Shown: piece by piece, positions 48,918 to 61,379 of the stretch
Numbering within the stretch: the stretch's first letter is position 1
Layout: every line of letters starts with the position of its first letter
DNA from: Geosiphon pyriformis
Lineage: Eukaryota; Glomeromycota; Glomeromycetes; Archaeosporales; Geosiphonaceae
Assembly (NCBI GenBank): GCA_016748015.1
Contig: JAAOMT010000349.1
Location: 2,812 to 66,811 of the forward strand
Direction of reading: 5' to 3'
DNA length: 64,000 nucleotides
The notes under the pieces: model-generated
Databases searched by the model: none
Told to the model about the DNA's origin: nothing
The model's input: only the letters and a program-made list of their open reading frames with translations
Made by a program: the position numbers and the translations under genes

Positions 48918-50879
48918 ATGGAACTGGTGGGCTTTGCTGCTGGTGGTTCTGAGTCCATTTCGGCTGGATTGGGGATCTGGTCTGGTGTCAAAAATAAGCG
49001 TTCAGTTGGTCCTCAATCTTGCGGTGCATCCTATAAGAAGCCGAAGAAACCTGTGGCGGTTGACGGTTTGGTGGAGTCGTCTGCTGGTGTCTCGAATGTT
49101 ATGGATGAGAGTGATGACGGACCTAATATTGGGCGATCGTGGGCTAGCGAGGTTAACAGTGAAGTGGACAGCGTAAGTGGCGTCTTAGACTTGGATAACT
49201 TGGAAAATGTCGTCGCTAAGGAAACTAGCTATGCAGAGTTGGATGTTTCAGATTTGGACGACGACATGAACAATGCCATGCCAAGGAAGACATGTACCCG
49301 CACTTATGTTCTGAACAGTAAGCTGCTACCTCTCTCTTTCAACGTGCTAAGTAATGGTGAAGACACTCTGCCTCTTCTGAGTCCTAAATTTTGTGAGTCC
49401 AATCACTTTCCTCCAGTCGGGTCACGTGCTCCAGAGAAACGGAGTTTTATTTTGTCAAAATTGTTTGCATTGGATATTGAGCTATCTGCTATTCCTGGCA
49501 AAACTATTGGTGATAAGTTGGTTTGTGTGAAAAAAATTTTTTATCAGGTTGATGGTTTTGGGGGGGCTTCGACTCCCTCAAAATTTCCTGGAATAATAAG
49601 ATCATCATTTACATCTGAGAAAAGTTTGTTTAAGGTGAGGGAAATGGCAATCAGTGAAAAAATATTGGTAAATGATAATCTAAAAAAAGTAAACAGCCAT
49701 TCAAATTGGAAGGTGATCATCAAGGAAATCTCAGTAGATCTTCCCAAATCGGCAATTGAGGCAGTGTTTTTCAAGTTTGGCAAGATTGTTTCAATTAAAG
49801 TGCAGCTTATTGGTCTTTGGCAAAAGGCCCTGGTGGAATATGAATCATCTGAAATGGCTGATTTGGTCGCAGCTAGATAGTCTGTGCTCATGGGAAAGGA
49901 TTCTGTCCGCATGGCAAAGGCAAATATTGATAAACAAATATGGGTATCAAGGAATCAGCATTAGGCTTTGCTCTATACTCTTCCAGTTGGCACCAATGCT
50001 CATGATCTCTCCAGTTTGTTGGAATCTTATGGTGAGAAGACTTGTTATATCGGCCGTAACCCTAGTTCATATGTTTGTGATAGATGTGCTGTAATTTGTT
50101 TTGGTAATAAGGCATCCAAGTTGGCTGCTATTGGTACCATTCCAGTTTTCAGAAATGTGAGTTTGCATTGGGCTGGTCTTTCTTTGGCCAGTTGTGCTCA
50201 TTGTAAACAATTCAGTCATGTTTCAGTCAACTGTTCCTTGGGTGAGTATTCTGGTGTTCGAAAAAAGAGGGTGGTTTCTGAGCAAGATCGGGTTCGTCTA
50301 GCTGGGATATATAAGAGGAAGTCGGCCCTTGTCGCTCGTTCAGTTTCTTTTGGTGGAAAGATGTGGGCCCAAGTGGCAGGCCGTTCTCCCTCTTGTGTTG
50401 TCTTTTTGGGTGCTCCTAGTGTCAGTTTGGTCTCTGGTTCAAAGGCTTTCTCAATGGATTCCTTCTCGTCTGGTGCCACTGATCTAGGTGGTCGCCTAGT
50501 TGTGCTGGAACGCTCCGTGGAAATTCTCACAGACCAAGTTTCACTTATTTTAAAGAAATTAAGTTTCATTGACTTGGTGCCATTGGCACCTTTTCTCTCA
50601 GCTCTTCTTTTGGTGTCTCCAACTGCCGTTGTTTCAGATATGAACTCAGGTTTGGGTTTGGATTTGGATAGCACGTTGTTGTCATCTACCTCTTCTTCTC
50701 CCAATGTTGGTGGGTTGGTTGTTGATTTCAGTCCGAGCAGTTCTAAGGTTTTGACTGCCAAGATTGGCAGTTTGGAGTCGAATATGATGACTCTTGAGGC
50801 TTCAGTTCACTTGGTCTTGGATAGATTGGATCATCTGCGTTCTGGATCGGATTTGTTGGTTTTTCCTCCATCTCAATAA
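48918..50879 (+). pseudogene. LINE ORF1 protein (RRM-like and zinc knuckle), two in-frame TAG codons
   Basis: ATG at 48,918 starts MELVGFAAGGSES. The frame stays open to TAA at 50,877-50,879 (653 codons) except for TAG at 49,878-49,880 and 49,962-49,964. Order: polar, Ser/Asp-rich N-terminus; a conserved block with ILSKLFALDIELSAIPGKT; an RRM-like domain (WKVIIKEISVDLPKSAIEAV to KALVEYESSEMADLVAAR); the first TAG; GKDSVRMAKANIDKQI; the second TAG; and a CCHC zinc knuckle SCAHCKQFSHVSVNC at about 50,190-50,235. The C-terminus is rich in Ser/Leu with heptad-like segments (SLESNMMTLEASVHLVLDRL). It is expected to bind and package element RNA. The first stop sits at a position where all four ORF1 copies in this window have a stop. 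Confidence 0.85.
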
Positions 50880-53800
50880 GTAGTTTGGTTTGGAAATTTG
50901 CTACGTGCAACATTCGGGGTATCAATGTTCCTGTGAAGCAAGCGGATGTTGTTTGTTGGCATGTGAGCTCGGGAAATATGGTTTTTTTTATCACTGAGAC
51001 TAAGTTGAGATCCTCTTCTGGACTGTGGATAAAGGATAAATTTGATGGAGTGCAAATATTTTCTTCTGGCTTGGATAAGGGTTTCATGGGTGCTGGGGTT
51101 GCAATTGTTATGAACACTTCTTTGGCCTGTCATGTATCTAAGGTGAAGGAGATTCCTGGTCAGGTTATTTCTGTTCGACTCCTGTTTAAGGGCAAGCTTT
51201 CAGTTACTGTTTTGGGATTGTATGCTGGTGCCTCCTTTGGGGCTAAATTTGGTCAGGCTTCTGAAGTTAACACCCTCATTGCAAAGGCAGTTAACTCCAG
51301 CAATTTTGTTATCTTGGGTGAGGACCTTAATGAGAATGGATCTGGTAGAAGTGCTAGTTTCAAGTTTTGTTTGAGTTTAGGTTTGGTCAATTTATTTGTT
51401 GGTCATCATTTGGCTAATTCTTATACGTGGAGCAATTTGAGAGGGGTTGGGAAAACAATTGATTACATTTTTGTTGGTAGTAATTTGTTTACTGCTGTTG
51501 CTGGCCATCAAGTTGTCTCTGTTTCAGATTTCTTTGACACTGATCACAAGGCTGTTGTAGTTTCAGTCAGTTTGGGTGGACTTTTAGATGTACAATTGAA
51601 CAGTTTGTGCAAGCAGGCAAATAAAAATTGTTGGAAGTTCAAAATCAAGAATGCTGACTGTGTTGGATGGGCTAAGTTTAAGGATCTCTCATCAGCTAAA
51701 CTTTTGTCTTTGGGTAAGGTGTTCTCTAGTGCCGAAATATGTGGTGATGTGGATGCTATGTGGACAGTTTTGGTGGGAGCTGTGGTGGATTCTGCTGATG
51801 TGACATTTTTGAGGCATTGGTTTAGTGAATTCAAGTGTTCGAAAAACAAACATTTTTCTAGGTTTTTTGGTCTGGAATTGTTGGTGGCCAAGATTGTCAA
51901 GAAATTTTGCTCTGGTGACTTGCTGGGCACTGATTGTCTTGTGAGTAAATGGTCGACTCTGGATGACACAAAGGCTCGTGCTTTCAAGGACTTGGTTGGC
52001 TCAGATGTTAAATCTGATATTGTTGTTAGGCATTTGTCATTGGTTTGCAGAGATTACAGGAGGTCGAAGATATTTGAGTCAAGGTTGGCTGAGGAAGCTT
52101 TGGTTAGGAAGACAATTGAGAAGCACATGGATAATTTCTGTTTGGATAAGGGTAGTATGATCAGGAGTGTGTTGGAAAAGTCTTTTTGCAAGGTTGTGTT
52201 GGATCACTTGATAGTTGATGATGATCTGGTTTTGTTGCCTGAAGAGGTGAAGTCCAGTGTGGATAGAATAATGGAGGGGTGGACAAGGAAATGCTCTGTG
52301 CAGTCAGTGCTTCTTGGTCTTTGGGCTCATTAGTACGCGCCTTTGGACTATGTTCAGGATGATGCTTTTTCAGGTGTTATGAGTGCAATCAGTATGGGCG
52401 AGTTACTTTCTGTTGTTGGTGGTCTTCTTGATGGCAAGACTGCTGGTTTGTCTGGTGTTCCTAATGAGTTATGGAAACATGGTAGTGAGGTGGTTTTGGG
52501 GTGCCTGTTGGCGCTGTTTAATAAATGTTTGTCTGGTGGTGTGGTGCCTGTTTTGTGGAAGAGGGCTTGGGTGTCAATGATTCCTAAGCCTTATGACTGG
52601 GATGGAGTTCTTACGAACACTCGGCCCATTGCTTTGATTGAGACTGCCAGGAAGATTCTTTCCAAGATTCTGTCTGACCATATTTCAATGGCTTGTAGCA
52701 AGTTCAATGTTCTTCAGAATGACAACTTTTCGGTGCTGAAAGGTACGTCAATACAATCTCCAGTGTTTGCTGTCGGTTCGGTAATTAAGAATGCCATTGA
52801 GAAGGATAGGGAGTTATGGTTGGTCTTGCAAAATATGCGGAAAGCTTACGATTCAGTTGGATGGCATCATTTAAGAGCTAGTTTGTGGCGTGTCAAGATG
52901 TGTAAGAGGTTCATAAAGTTTTTTGGTGGTATTCATGAGGATAGAGTTAATAGGGTGATGACTGACTTTGGTTTGTCTGGTAGTTATAAGGTGCATGATG
53001 GGCTGGACCAGGGTGAGGTCTTTTCACCACTTCTTTGGAGAATTTTTTACGATCCGTTTTTGTGTGAGATTAAAAGGCATGAACAATTGTGTGAGTACCG
53101 GATTGATACTAAGTTTGTTTCAAAATCTGGCAGAATTGAGGGCAGTGGTGGTTTGACATCGTATTTTTCGGCTGGTGCGTTTGTCGATAATATAATCTGG
53201 GTTGGAAATTGTCAGGCTTCTACTCAGTATGCTCTGAACATTGCCAGTGAATTTTTTGTGATCAATGATATTTCTATTAATAGTGAGAAGATGATAGCTA
53301 TTCCCATCAATCAGGGCATTAAAGTTGCTTCACTGAACATTTGTGGTCAGCCAATTTCTATTGCCAAGAAAGGGGAAGCACATCGATATCTGGGTATTTT
53401 TCTGTCGACTGAAAAGCTCTCCAAGCCGAGTGTTGCCAAGGCTCATGCGGATGTACGTTTTTTCGTCAATGTTGTGCTTAGAAAGGCTATTACAGACAAA
53501 CAATTCTCCTATCTGGTGTCGGCTGTTTTGCAGCCTATTGTTAGCTATCGTACTCAGTTCAGTTTTGTCTTATCTAATGTTTGTCACAAGTGGGATGCCT
53601 TGGTTAGAAAGAGTCTTAGGTTCAAGACTTGTCTCCCTCATGATTTTCCTGATGCTGCTTTGCATCATCTCTCATTGTATGGCCTAAAGCCTTTTGAGCA
53701 GGTGCAGTCAGAAGGGAAGGTTGCTGCTTTGATGGTGTTCTCTAATGCCTTTGGCATTCTTGGGCATTTGTTTAAACATAGGTTTTTGGACCTACAGGTT

Positions 53801-55562
53801 CTTGGTTGGGCTTCTTTGGATCCTTTGCAGTTTCCAGTCAGGTTGCATGTTAGTCCGGTGAACAAATTTTTTGGCTGGAATGGTGAAGATCTTTCTGAGC
53901 AATGAGCTTACTTTGGTGAACAACCTCCCCACTGTATTTTGTAGTCCTGGTCGGTTTCTGTTGTCCTCTGTTCTTGGAAAGTCTCTGTATTTTGATTCGG
54001 TCAAATCTCTTAAACGTTTTGGTGTCGTTTTTGGTGATCGGCTTTTTGATAAGAAAGGTGTTTTGTTGGATTGGAAAACTTTTCGTCGTTGGAAGAGGTT
54101 GGATCCGCGTGGCCCTGTGCTTCACTGGTTCATGGTTTCTTCTGAGTTTTTGAAAGGTCAGGGTTACTCACTTTCTGGTTCTGTTGGCTTTGCGGAAAAG
54201 CTTGGTTTGGACATTTTGGGGTCTGGGGAATTTTCTGCGGTTAAAGATGGATTGCATGACATTTGGTCAGGCTTTTTTGAAGTTTTCACGGATGGGTCTT
54301 TGAGGAATGCAGGCTCTGCTGAGGTCGTCTGTGGTGCTGCTGCATACTTTTCGGTCTTGGATAAGAGCATTGGTGTCGCTGTTTGTGGTTTTTTGTTATC
54401 TACTATGGCCGAGTTACAGGCTGTCACTTTGGCTTTGGAGTGTGTTCCTTCTTCAAGTACTGTGATGTTACGTCTTGACAGCCAGGCTGCCATTGATGCA
54501 TGTATGTCTGAGATGTCTTTGATTGCCTCTGATTTCCGTAATCAATGCTGGCTGGAAAGGCATCATATTTTCAATTTGGTCAGGGATAAGGATCTCAGCG
54601 TAAGTTGGGTTAAGATGAAAAGACACTCTGGTATTCTTGGTAATGTGAGAGCTGACTTGGCTGCTGGGGCTGCCTCTGGGTCTCCCTTTTTCTTTTGTGC
54701 TGATGTGCATGAACATTTTTTGGTTGCTGAGAGTATCACTGTTTCTGGTAATGCCCATCATTTTGTTAGGAATAATTTTTGATCAATTTGTCATGCTCGT
54801 TGGGAAGCTGGGCCTGGTTATGATGTAGTTCTGGATGCAATAATTGGTTGCATAGACTGGGTTGTCACAGCGAAGGTGTGGCATTCTGATTCTTATATGC
54901 TTGCTGGATTCACTAGTCGCACATCCTCAACGCTTTGCACTTATGTTATGAAGACTGTGCACAGGAGGTTGCCGGTGGCAGTAAGGAAGAGGTTGTATGA
55001 TAAGTGCTACCCTAGTGTGTTGTGTTTGTTTTGTGGTGAGGTGGAGTTCTCTGACCACGTTTTTACTTGTGTTCATGAGTCTGGCATTCGTGGTGAGATT
55101 TTGGCAGAGGCTTCTGCCCGCTGGTCAGCTTTGGCTGGTGGTTCCTCTGCTTCTGCTGTGTTGTGGGTTTTGTTTCAATGTTCCATTGATGTTGGGCTGT
55201 ACACTTTGGTGTGCAAAGGGTTTGTGCTGGAGGAGTGGTATGAGGAGGCTTGCGATGTTTTTGAGGATAGAAAGATGGCCACTGCTCAGATTGTTGATTA
55301 TGTTAGGTTCGTTGTTGGATTACATTGTACTAAAGTATGGTTGGCTAGAGCCAGCCACCAGGTGGTGATGGAGAAGGCTGGTCTGGTCTGTGACGTTGGT
55401 GTTGTTTCTGGGCTTCATTGTGGTGTGTCTTCGGTTTTGTCTGACGGTGTTGTGAGATTGCTTGGTTTGGCCAATTCCTTTGCTGTTAGCTTTGGTTGTC
55501 GGAAGCCTTATTGTTTCTTTTCTGGTCTGGGTGGCAGTGTGTGGGTGGTTATAGATGTGTAG
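50825..55562 (+). pseudogene. LINE ORF2 polyprotein: APE endonuclease, reverse transcriptase, RNase H
   Basis: The frame is open from 50,825 (in -1 phase, overlapping the end of ORF1 by 55 bases) and has no ATG before about 50,978, inside the endonuclease. Endonuclease motifs: FATCNIRGIN, FITETKL, LGEDLNENG, NSYTWSN, KTIDYIFVG, FFDTDHKAV. RT: TAGLSGVPNELWKHG, NTRPIALIETARKILSKIL, MRKAYDSVGW, DGLDQGEVFSPLLW and AFVDNIIWVG, where the second Asp of the catalytic pair is Asn. RNase H: FEVFTDGS, MAELQAVTLALE, MLRLDSQAA, and MKRHSG with VRADLAA, all catalytic residues present. C-terminus: CLFCGEVEFSDHVFTC. Breaks: TAG 52,331-52,333, a frameshift near 53,870-53,905, TGA 54,780-54,782. Confidence 0.9.
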
Positions 55563-55735
55563 TATTGCCTTGTCTGGTCTGAGTGGCTAGCCACATGTAG
55601 AAAGTGCGTGAGTCGCATTTAGTTTGAGCCTCTTAGTTTGGTTCTATGTACTAGATAGTGATTGGGCTGTACTCATTAAATGGGTTAAATAAATAAATTA
55701 CTTGTTTTTACTATAATATTTCTTACAAAAAAAAA

Positions 55736-56350
55736 TTTAACTATTCTAAACATTATAAAAAATAAGATAAAATTTTATGTTTTATTTGTAAAAAAAACTT
55801 TATTTAATAAATGCAAATAAATTAACAATTAAAAATAAAATTTTATGTAATATTACATATTAATATATTATTTTTATTATAAATAGACACTAAAAAACAT
55901 TTTTTTAATTGTTGTTTATAATTAAATTTATTTAATTATAAACACTATTTTTATAATAATAAAAATTAATAAATAAAATTTTATTTGATTTATTATAAGT
56001 TTTAAAAAAAACTGAAATAATAATTAATAAATCTTAGTATTAAATTATATATTTTTTGTCTTATATTTTGTTATTTTAAATATTATAATAATTATAATTT
56101 TGTATTCAATTTAATTTTTTATATTTTATATTTAATTTTTAAATTAGAAAAACTTATTATTAAATCTAAAATATTTTGGATTTATATTTTTATTAAAATA
56201 ATTTTAAAATAGTTTTAAAAAATCTTACAAATACAATAATATAATAAGTTTTTGTCTTGTTAATTTTTTGCTCATAGTAAAATTTTTATAACTTGAAAAA
56301 AAGTTAAATTCATTTTTCTTTTTTCTATTTTTTTTCTTAATTATTTTTTT
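55736..56350. other. Very AT-rich DNA
   Basis: Between the intact LINE and its decayed relative; no readable content. Confidence 0.45.
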
Positions 56351-59300
56351 TGACACAAATTTATTTGTAATTATAAAGCTAATTAACAGTTTAATTAGAG
56401 TGGCAAACATTAACAAAAATAGAGTAAAGCATTATTTTGGTACAAAAAAAACCAAAACATATATATTTATATACTTAAGAATTCTAACAAAAAATCTAAT
56501 AACTTATTATTAAATCAAATATTATAAATTTATTAGCAAATTTTTTGCTTATAGATGTGTTAAAAAATAATAATATAAATACATGTGTTTTTAGAACAAT
56601 AAAATTGAAAATAAGAAAGATAGTATTAATAAAATATTTAATATTAAGAATTTGAAAAATATAATAATAAAAAAAATCAGTTTTATTAATATTAATAACT
56701 TTAATAATAATAAGTATATAAATAAAACTATACTTAAAAACATATATGTTTAAATTTACAAATTGAAAAAACCAATTAAAAAATTGTTTTATAATTTTTT
56801 ATATAATGATAAAATTTTTAATCTCGTATTTTTGCTGGTTTTATTTTGTTATCTAATATTTTGGTCAAAAAAAAAATGTTTTAATTTGGTCAAATTTTTT
56901 GTTTTAGATATTAACTTTATGACAGTATTTAATAAAACATTAAATAAAAAACTTAAAAATATTATAATTATTTTTTCAAAATTTCAGAATATTATTTAAT
57001 TAATATTTATTTTAAAGTCTAGTTTAAAAATAGCTAAAATACTGATTATTAATAAAAAAATTCTGGTTAATACTGATTTAAAAAAAATTAATATTAGATT
57101 AAATTAAAAAATTATTATTAAAAAAATCTTAATTGATTGCTTAAATTGGCATTAAAATTAATACTATTTAAGTTTAATAAGATTAACATAATTAAAATAC
57201 AGTTAATTATCTTTGACAAAAGACATTATTTAAGTTTAAGAATATTAAATTTACTAATTTGATTATTTCTAAATAATTAATTTTGTTAAGTAAAAACTTT
57301 ATATGTATAATTAAAGCCAATAATAACAAACAAACATAAAACTTAAAAGACTATTATTGTGTTTTTTTATATATACTATTAATAAATATTACTATTTATA
57401 ATCTTTTAAATTTTTGTTATTATATAATAAAAAAACTTGTTTTATTTTTCATAACTCAGTTTTTTATATATATATATATATTATATTGTTATGTGTTTTG
57501 ATTCTGCTATTGCCAAAAATGCTGTTATTTATTTAATTTCAGTTTTCAAAAATATAAGCTTAAATTAATTTAATTTGTTAATTTCAAAATACACTAAATA
57601 TAGAAAAAGTTGTATATTTTTAGTTAAAATAAAACTCTATTTTTTAAGTTTAATAAAAACTATTTTATGTATATTTATATTAAAAAAAAAATTTTGTATT
57701 TTGTCTGATTTTTTTAATAATATAACTTAGACTTTTATAGTAAATAATAAGATAAAGAATTTTTTATTTATAATCTTTCTTTAATAAAAAATTTAGCCAA
57801 TATGTTTACTAATAGTTTAATAAAAATAGTTTTAAATTCTTATTTAAAAATTCTAACATATTTTTTAGAGCTTTTTATAGATTATGTTTTAAAGATTTTT
57901 TGTAAATTAAATAGCTTTTGTTTTTTATTCTTATTTTTAAGTGCTAATAAATTACTTTTACAAGATATTAATACAGAATTTATTATAATTATTGACAAAT
58001 TATTGCCAACTAATTTAGTTTTACCTAATATAAAGCACATTTCTTCAAATTTTTTTTTTAGTTCCAAAATTTTAATTATTAAAATTAATGGCTTAAAAAT
58101 TAATATTATAATTTTAGAAAATTTAATTAAATCTATTAAAAAAACTTAATTCTTTTTATTTGAATAAAAATTTGATTTTTTTTATCTAATAATTACTTAA
58201 TCTAAAAAATAGTTATATATAATATTAAAGACATATATGTTTTTGTTAAGCATAATATTATTATTAAGTAATATAAGAGTTTAAATAATAATATTTCAAT
58301 TTTTATAAAAATTAAGCTTTGCTTAAGTATTAAATTTTAGATTGTTAATAAATTTGATAATATAAAAATGTTTACTTTAAAACTGAAATCAGGTTTTTGG
58401 AATGTTAATATTATAGTTATTATAAATAAATATTTAGTTAAGTATGTTTTTAAGTTTTTAAAAGTTTTTAATAAATTTTTATTGATTTATTTGTTATTTA
58501 AAAACAAGTAATTAGTTATAGTATTAAAACTATATATTAATGTATTACTAAAAAAGTGATAAAATTAAATACTTATTATTATTTTATTTATATTTAAAAT
58601 ATTTAATAAAAGTATTTTTATTAGTTTGGAAAATAATTTTAATAAAAATAATACTAAATACAATATCAATTTTAGAAAATGCTTGAATTTTGGTTTGGTT
58701 AATTTGTTTTATAAATTTTTGTAAATTTTATAAAATTATTAATTTTATTTTGGTATTACTGTTTTTATATAATGCTATATTAATTTATAATATAATTAAT
58801 ATACAGAAATTTTTTTCAATAAATTATTATGCTATTTGTGTTTTAATAAGATTGAAAAGTCTTTTAATATTGTATTTTACTACAAATTAGATGTTTTTAA
58901 GATTTAGTTTAATAAAATATTATATGTAAAAACTCTTGTTTTTTTCAATTTTCAAGTTTAAAACTTTAAGTTTCTAAGTTACTTAAATATTTAGTTTTAA
59001 TTTTGAATGTAAATTTTAATTAATTTAAAGTTTAATATTATTAGTTTAATTTTTTGTAAAATTAGAAAAGTATATTAAGCCGAAAAGCTTCAAGAATCTT
59101 ATAAAATTAAATTAGATAAGATTAATTTAACTATTAACAAATATATAAAAAACTTTATTAATAACAAAATTACATAATATATATAATATACTAAAATATT
59201 TATTTTACAAAATGGTATTAGATTATTTAATAATTAATAATAAATTTATTTTGGTTTTTAATAAAGTTAAATTATTAGTAAATTTTATTATATAAAGATA

Positions 59301-60400
59301 AACCAAAAAATAAATTGTTTTTAATAGAACTTTTTTGTTATAATAACAGCAATATAATCTTTTAAAATATGCAAATAACTTTGTTTTTTTTAGAATAATA
59401 GATTAAATTTCATAAAAAAACTTTTAGTAATAGACAAATTACTTTTAAAAAAGCAAAACAACTAAACTTTCTAGTATTTTAAATAAATTTTGACAGTATT
59501 ATTATAAAAATATTTTAAGTTTATTTTTGATTTTGCTGAATTTTTGTTTGGTTTTAAAATTAGTATTTATTCAATAAAAATACATATAAATCTTAATAAT
59601 TTTTAAATTTTATGATTGAAATAAAGTTTTAACTAATACTTGTTTTATAACTTTAATTAAAACAGTTTATTAGATTTTATTTCTAATAACTTCTTGATTC
59701 TTAAAAATACTTTAACTTTATTATCAATTTTTACTATTAATTAGTAGTTTTTTTTTAATTAAAGTTTTTTTAAAAAACATATTAAAATTAATTTTAGTAT
59801 TGTTTTTACTTTTTTTAAGAATTTTAAAGCTTTTAATAATAAACTAGTTAACAAATTGGTTTTTTTGCTTTTAATATTACTATTATTACTACTATTACTA
59901 TTTTATAAATAACTAAAAAAAGTAAAAACTTTAAAAAACAACAATAATTATTTGTATTTGCTATTATTATACTAAATTTTTTGGTAATTTTAAATAAATT
60001 TTTGTATAAGATTTCTTTAATAATATTAATTTTTTTTTAATATAAACAATAATAATAATAATAATATGTTTTTTAAAATAAACCAAAATTAATTACTAAT
60101 TGTGTTTTTAAATATAATTTTTATTAGCAAATTATTATAAGTATTATTAAAAATTTTTTGTCCTATTTTTTTAATATTATTAATACTATTTTATTATTAA
60201 TTTTGTTATTTATAGAAATTAATAAATTTTTAATAAGTTAATTTCTTTTTTATAGTATTTTTTTATACTTTAAATTGTGTTTATTGTTAAGTTTATAATA
60301 AAAAAACCAATTTAATGCCAAATATTTTATATAATTACTTTGTAATAAAAGTTAATTTTTTTACAATATCTTGTTTATAAAGTTTTTAATAGTGTATAGT
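56350..60400 (+). mobile_element. Heavily AT-mutated copy of the 48.8-kb LINE
   Basis: Co-linear with the intact LINE although the frames are mostly closed. Matches found by eye: 56,877-56,975 with ORF1 block ILSKLFALDIELSAIP (49,443 on); 57,050-57,290 with the RRM-like domain, nearly gap-free; 57,530-57,600 with the zinc-knuckle approach; 57,802-58,149 with the ORF1 C-terminus; 58,392-58,454 with the endonuclease segment 51,080-51,142; 58,640-58,710, where LENNFNKN and CLNFGLVNLF replace LGEDLNEN and CLSLGLVNLF; 59,120-59,320 with the linker before RT; 59,640-59,710 with TRPIALIETARKILSKIL. Substitutions are mostly C-to-T and G-to-A. The right end is uncertain; RT-distal, RNase H and 3' parts were not identified. 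Confidence 0.75.
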
Positions 60401-61379
60401 TATTTTGTTGTAAAAATTAACTTTTTACAGAAAATTTTGACTGTAAACTACTTAATAATATAAAAATTTAAAAAAATTTAAAAAATAATAAAATATATTT
60501 GGAAAAATTGTTTTTAATTTAGGCTTAAAAGCATTAAAAATTGTTAAAATTAATAGTTAATAAATTTTAAAATAAGTTTTATTTAAATTAATTTGTAACA
60601 ATTTTTTAAACTAAAATTAATTTAAAAAAAAATAATTCTAATTAAGATACATTTTTTTAAAAAAAACTCTTTTTTTATACAATTTATTTTATAATTAACA
60701 CTTTTTTTTCTAATATTTTAGTAAACTAAAAATATATTTTATTAAATTGCAAGCTATTTTTATAAATTATTGATTATTTTAATAAACTGTTAAGTATTTT
60801 ATTAAATTACTAAATATTTTAGTAAATTTTTTATGTTATATAATTTAAAGTATTGTATAATTTAATTATTATATTTAGATATATATATATTCTGTATAAA
60901 TTAAATTATTAATTAAATAATAATTTGAATAATTTAATAAGATAATAAGTAATAATTTAAAACAATAATATATGTTAATTAATAATTTATTTTCTACTAA
61001 TAACATCAGTTTTTAAAGCAAAATATTAAGTTAATTAAATAAATACTAAATTAATCTTTTGTTTTCTGTTTTTTAGTATTGTTTCTAATAATATCTGTAA
61101 AATAATTTTTAGTTTTTAAAAAATTTTGCTTCTAAGATTAAATTAATTTTAGTTAACTTTTTATTTTATTTGTTGTTTGGCTTTATTGGACTCAAGTTTG
61201 TTTTAAAAAACAATATTAAATTGTTTTATATAAATTTTGCTTTTAAGATTTTTTTAATTACTGTTATTAAAATTGTTGTTAATGATTTTTTTTCTTGATC
61301 ATACTTAAAATTATGAAATCTTTTGTAATAAATTTTGGTTTTTTATTTTTATTGTACTTTATAATATTTTTTTTAAAAT
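60401..61379. other. Very AT-rich DNA, probably decayed element sequence
   Basis: By position this should hold either the 3' part of the decayed LINE or the N-terminal ORF1 part of the following unit; I could not align it by eye. Confidence 0.4.

Larger units (their letters stand above)
48781..55716 (+). mobile_element. Nearly full-length LINE (non-LTR retrotransposon)
   Basis: A ~6.9 kb G+C-rich island in very AT-rich DNA: ~135 bases of C/T-rich 5' UTR, ORF1, ORF2 and a ~150-base 3' UTR ending ...GGGTTAAATAAATAAATTAC. A 19-bp candidate target duplication (TATTTGTGACA plus eight A at 48,762-48,780; TATTTCTTACA plus eight A at 55,717-55,735) matches at 17 of 19 positions. Domain order (ORF1 RRM plus zinc knuckle; ORF2 APE endonuclease, RT, RNase H, C-terminal Cys/His) is that of the Tad1/I-like LINE groups. 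Inactivated by three TAG codons, one TGA, one frameshift and a mutated RT motif, but otherwise young compared with its neighbours. Confidence 0.9.

Noticed and set aside
50216-50761. 181-codon minus-strand frame and other antisense frames across 49.5-54.8 kb
   Set aside because: Shadows of the G+C-richer LINE; the sense frames match known LINE domains.
48918-50879. Alternative genetic code with TAG read as Gln
   Set aside because: Host-type genes here use TAA or TGA ends too rarely to test this, other copies also carry TAA and TGA breaks, and the decay pattern explains most stops; only the shared codon is kept as a finding.
56225-56416. Lys-rich minus-strand frame and similar frames in 38-45 and 56-64 kb
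   Set aside because: Expected by chance in very AT-rich DNA, except where they align with LINE ORF1 (56,763, 57,802 and 61,896).
60840-61010. Reverse-oriented LTR-like repeat
   Set aside because: Similarity limited to AT-rich ATTAATTAA words; no ordered landmarks.
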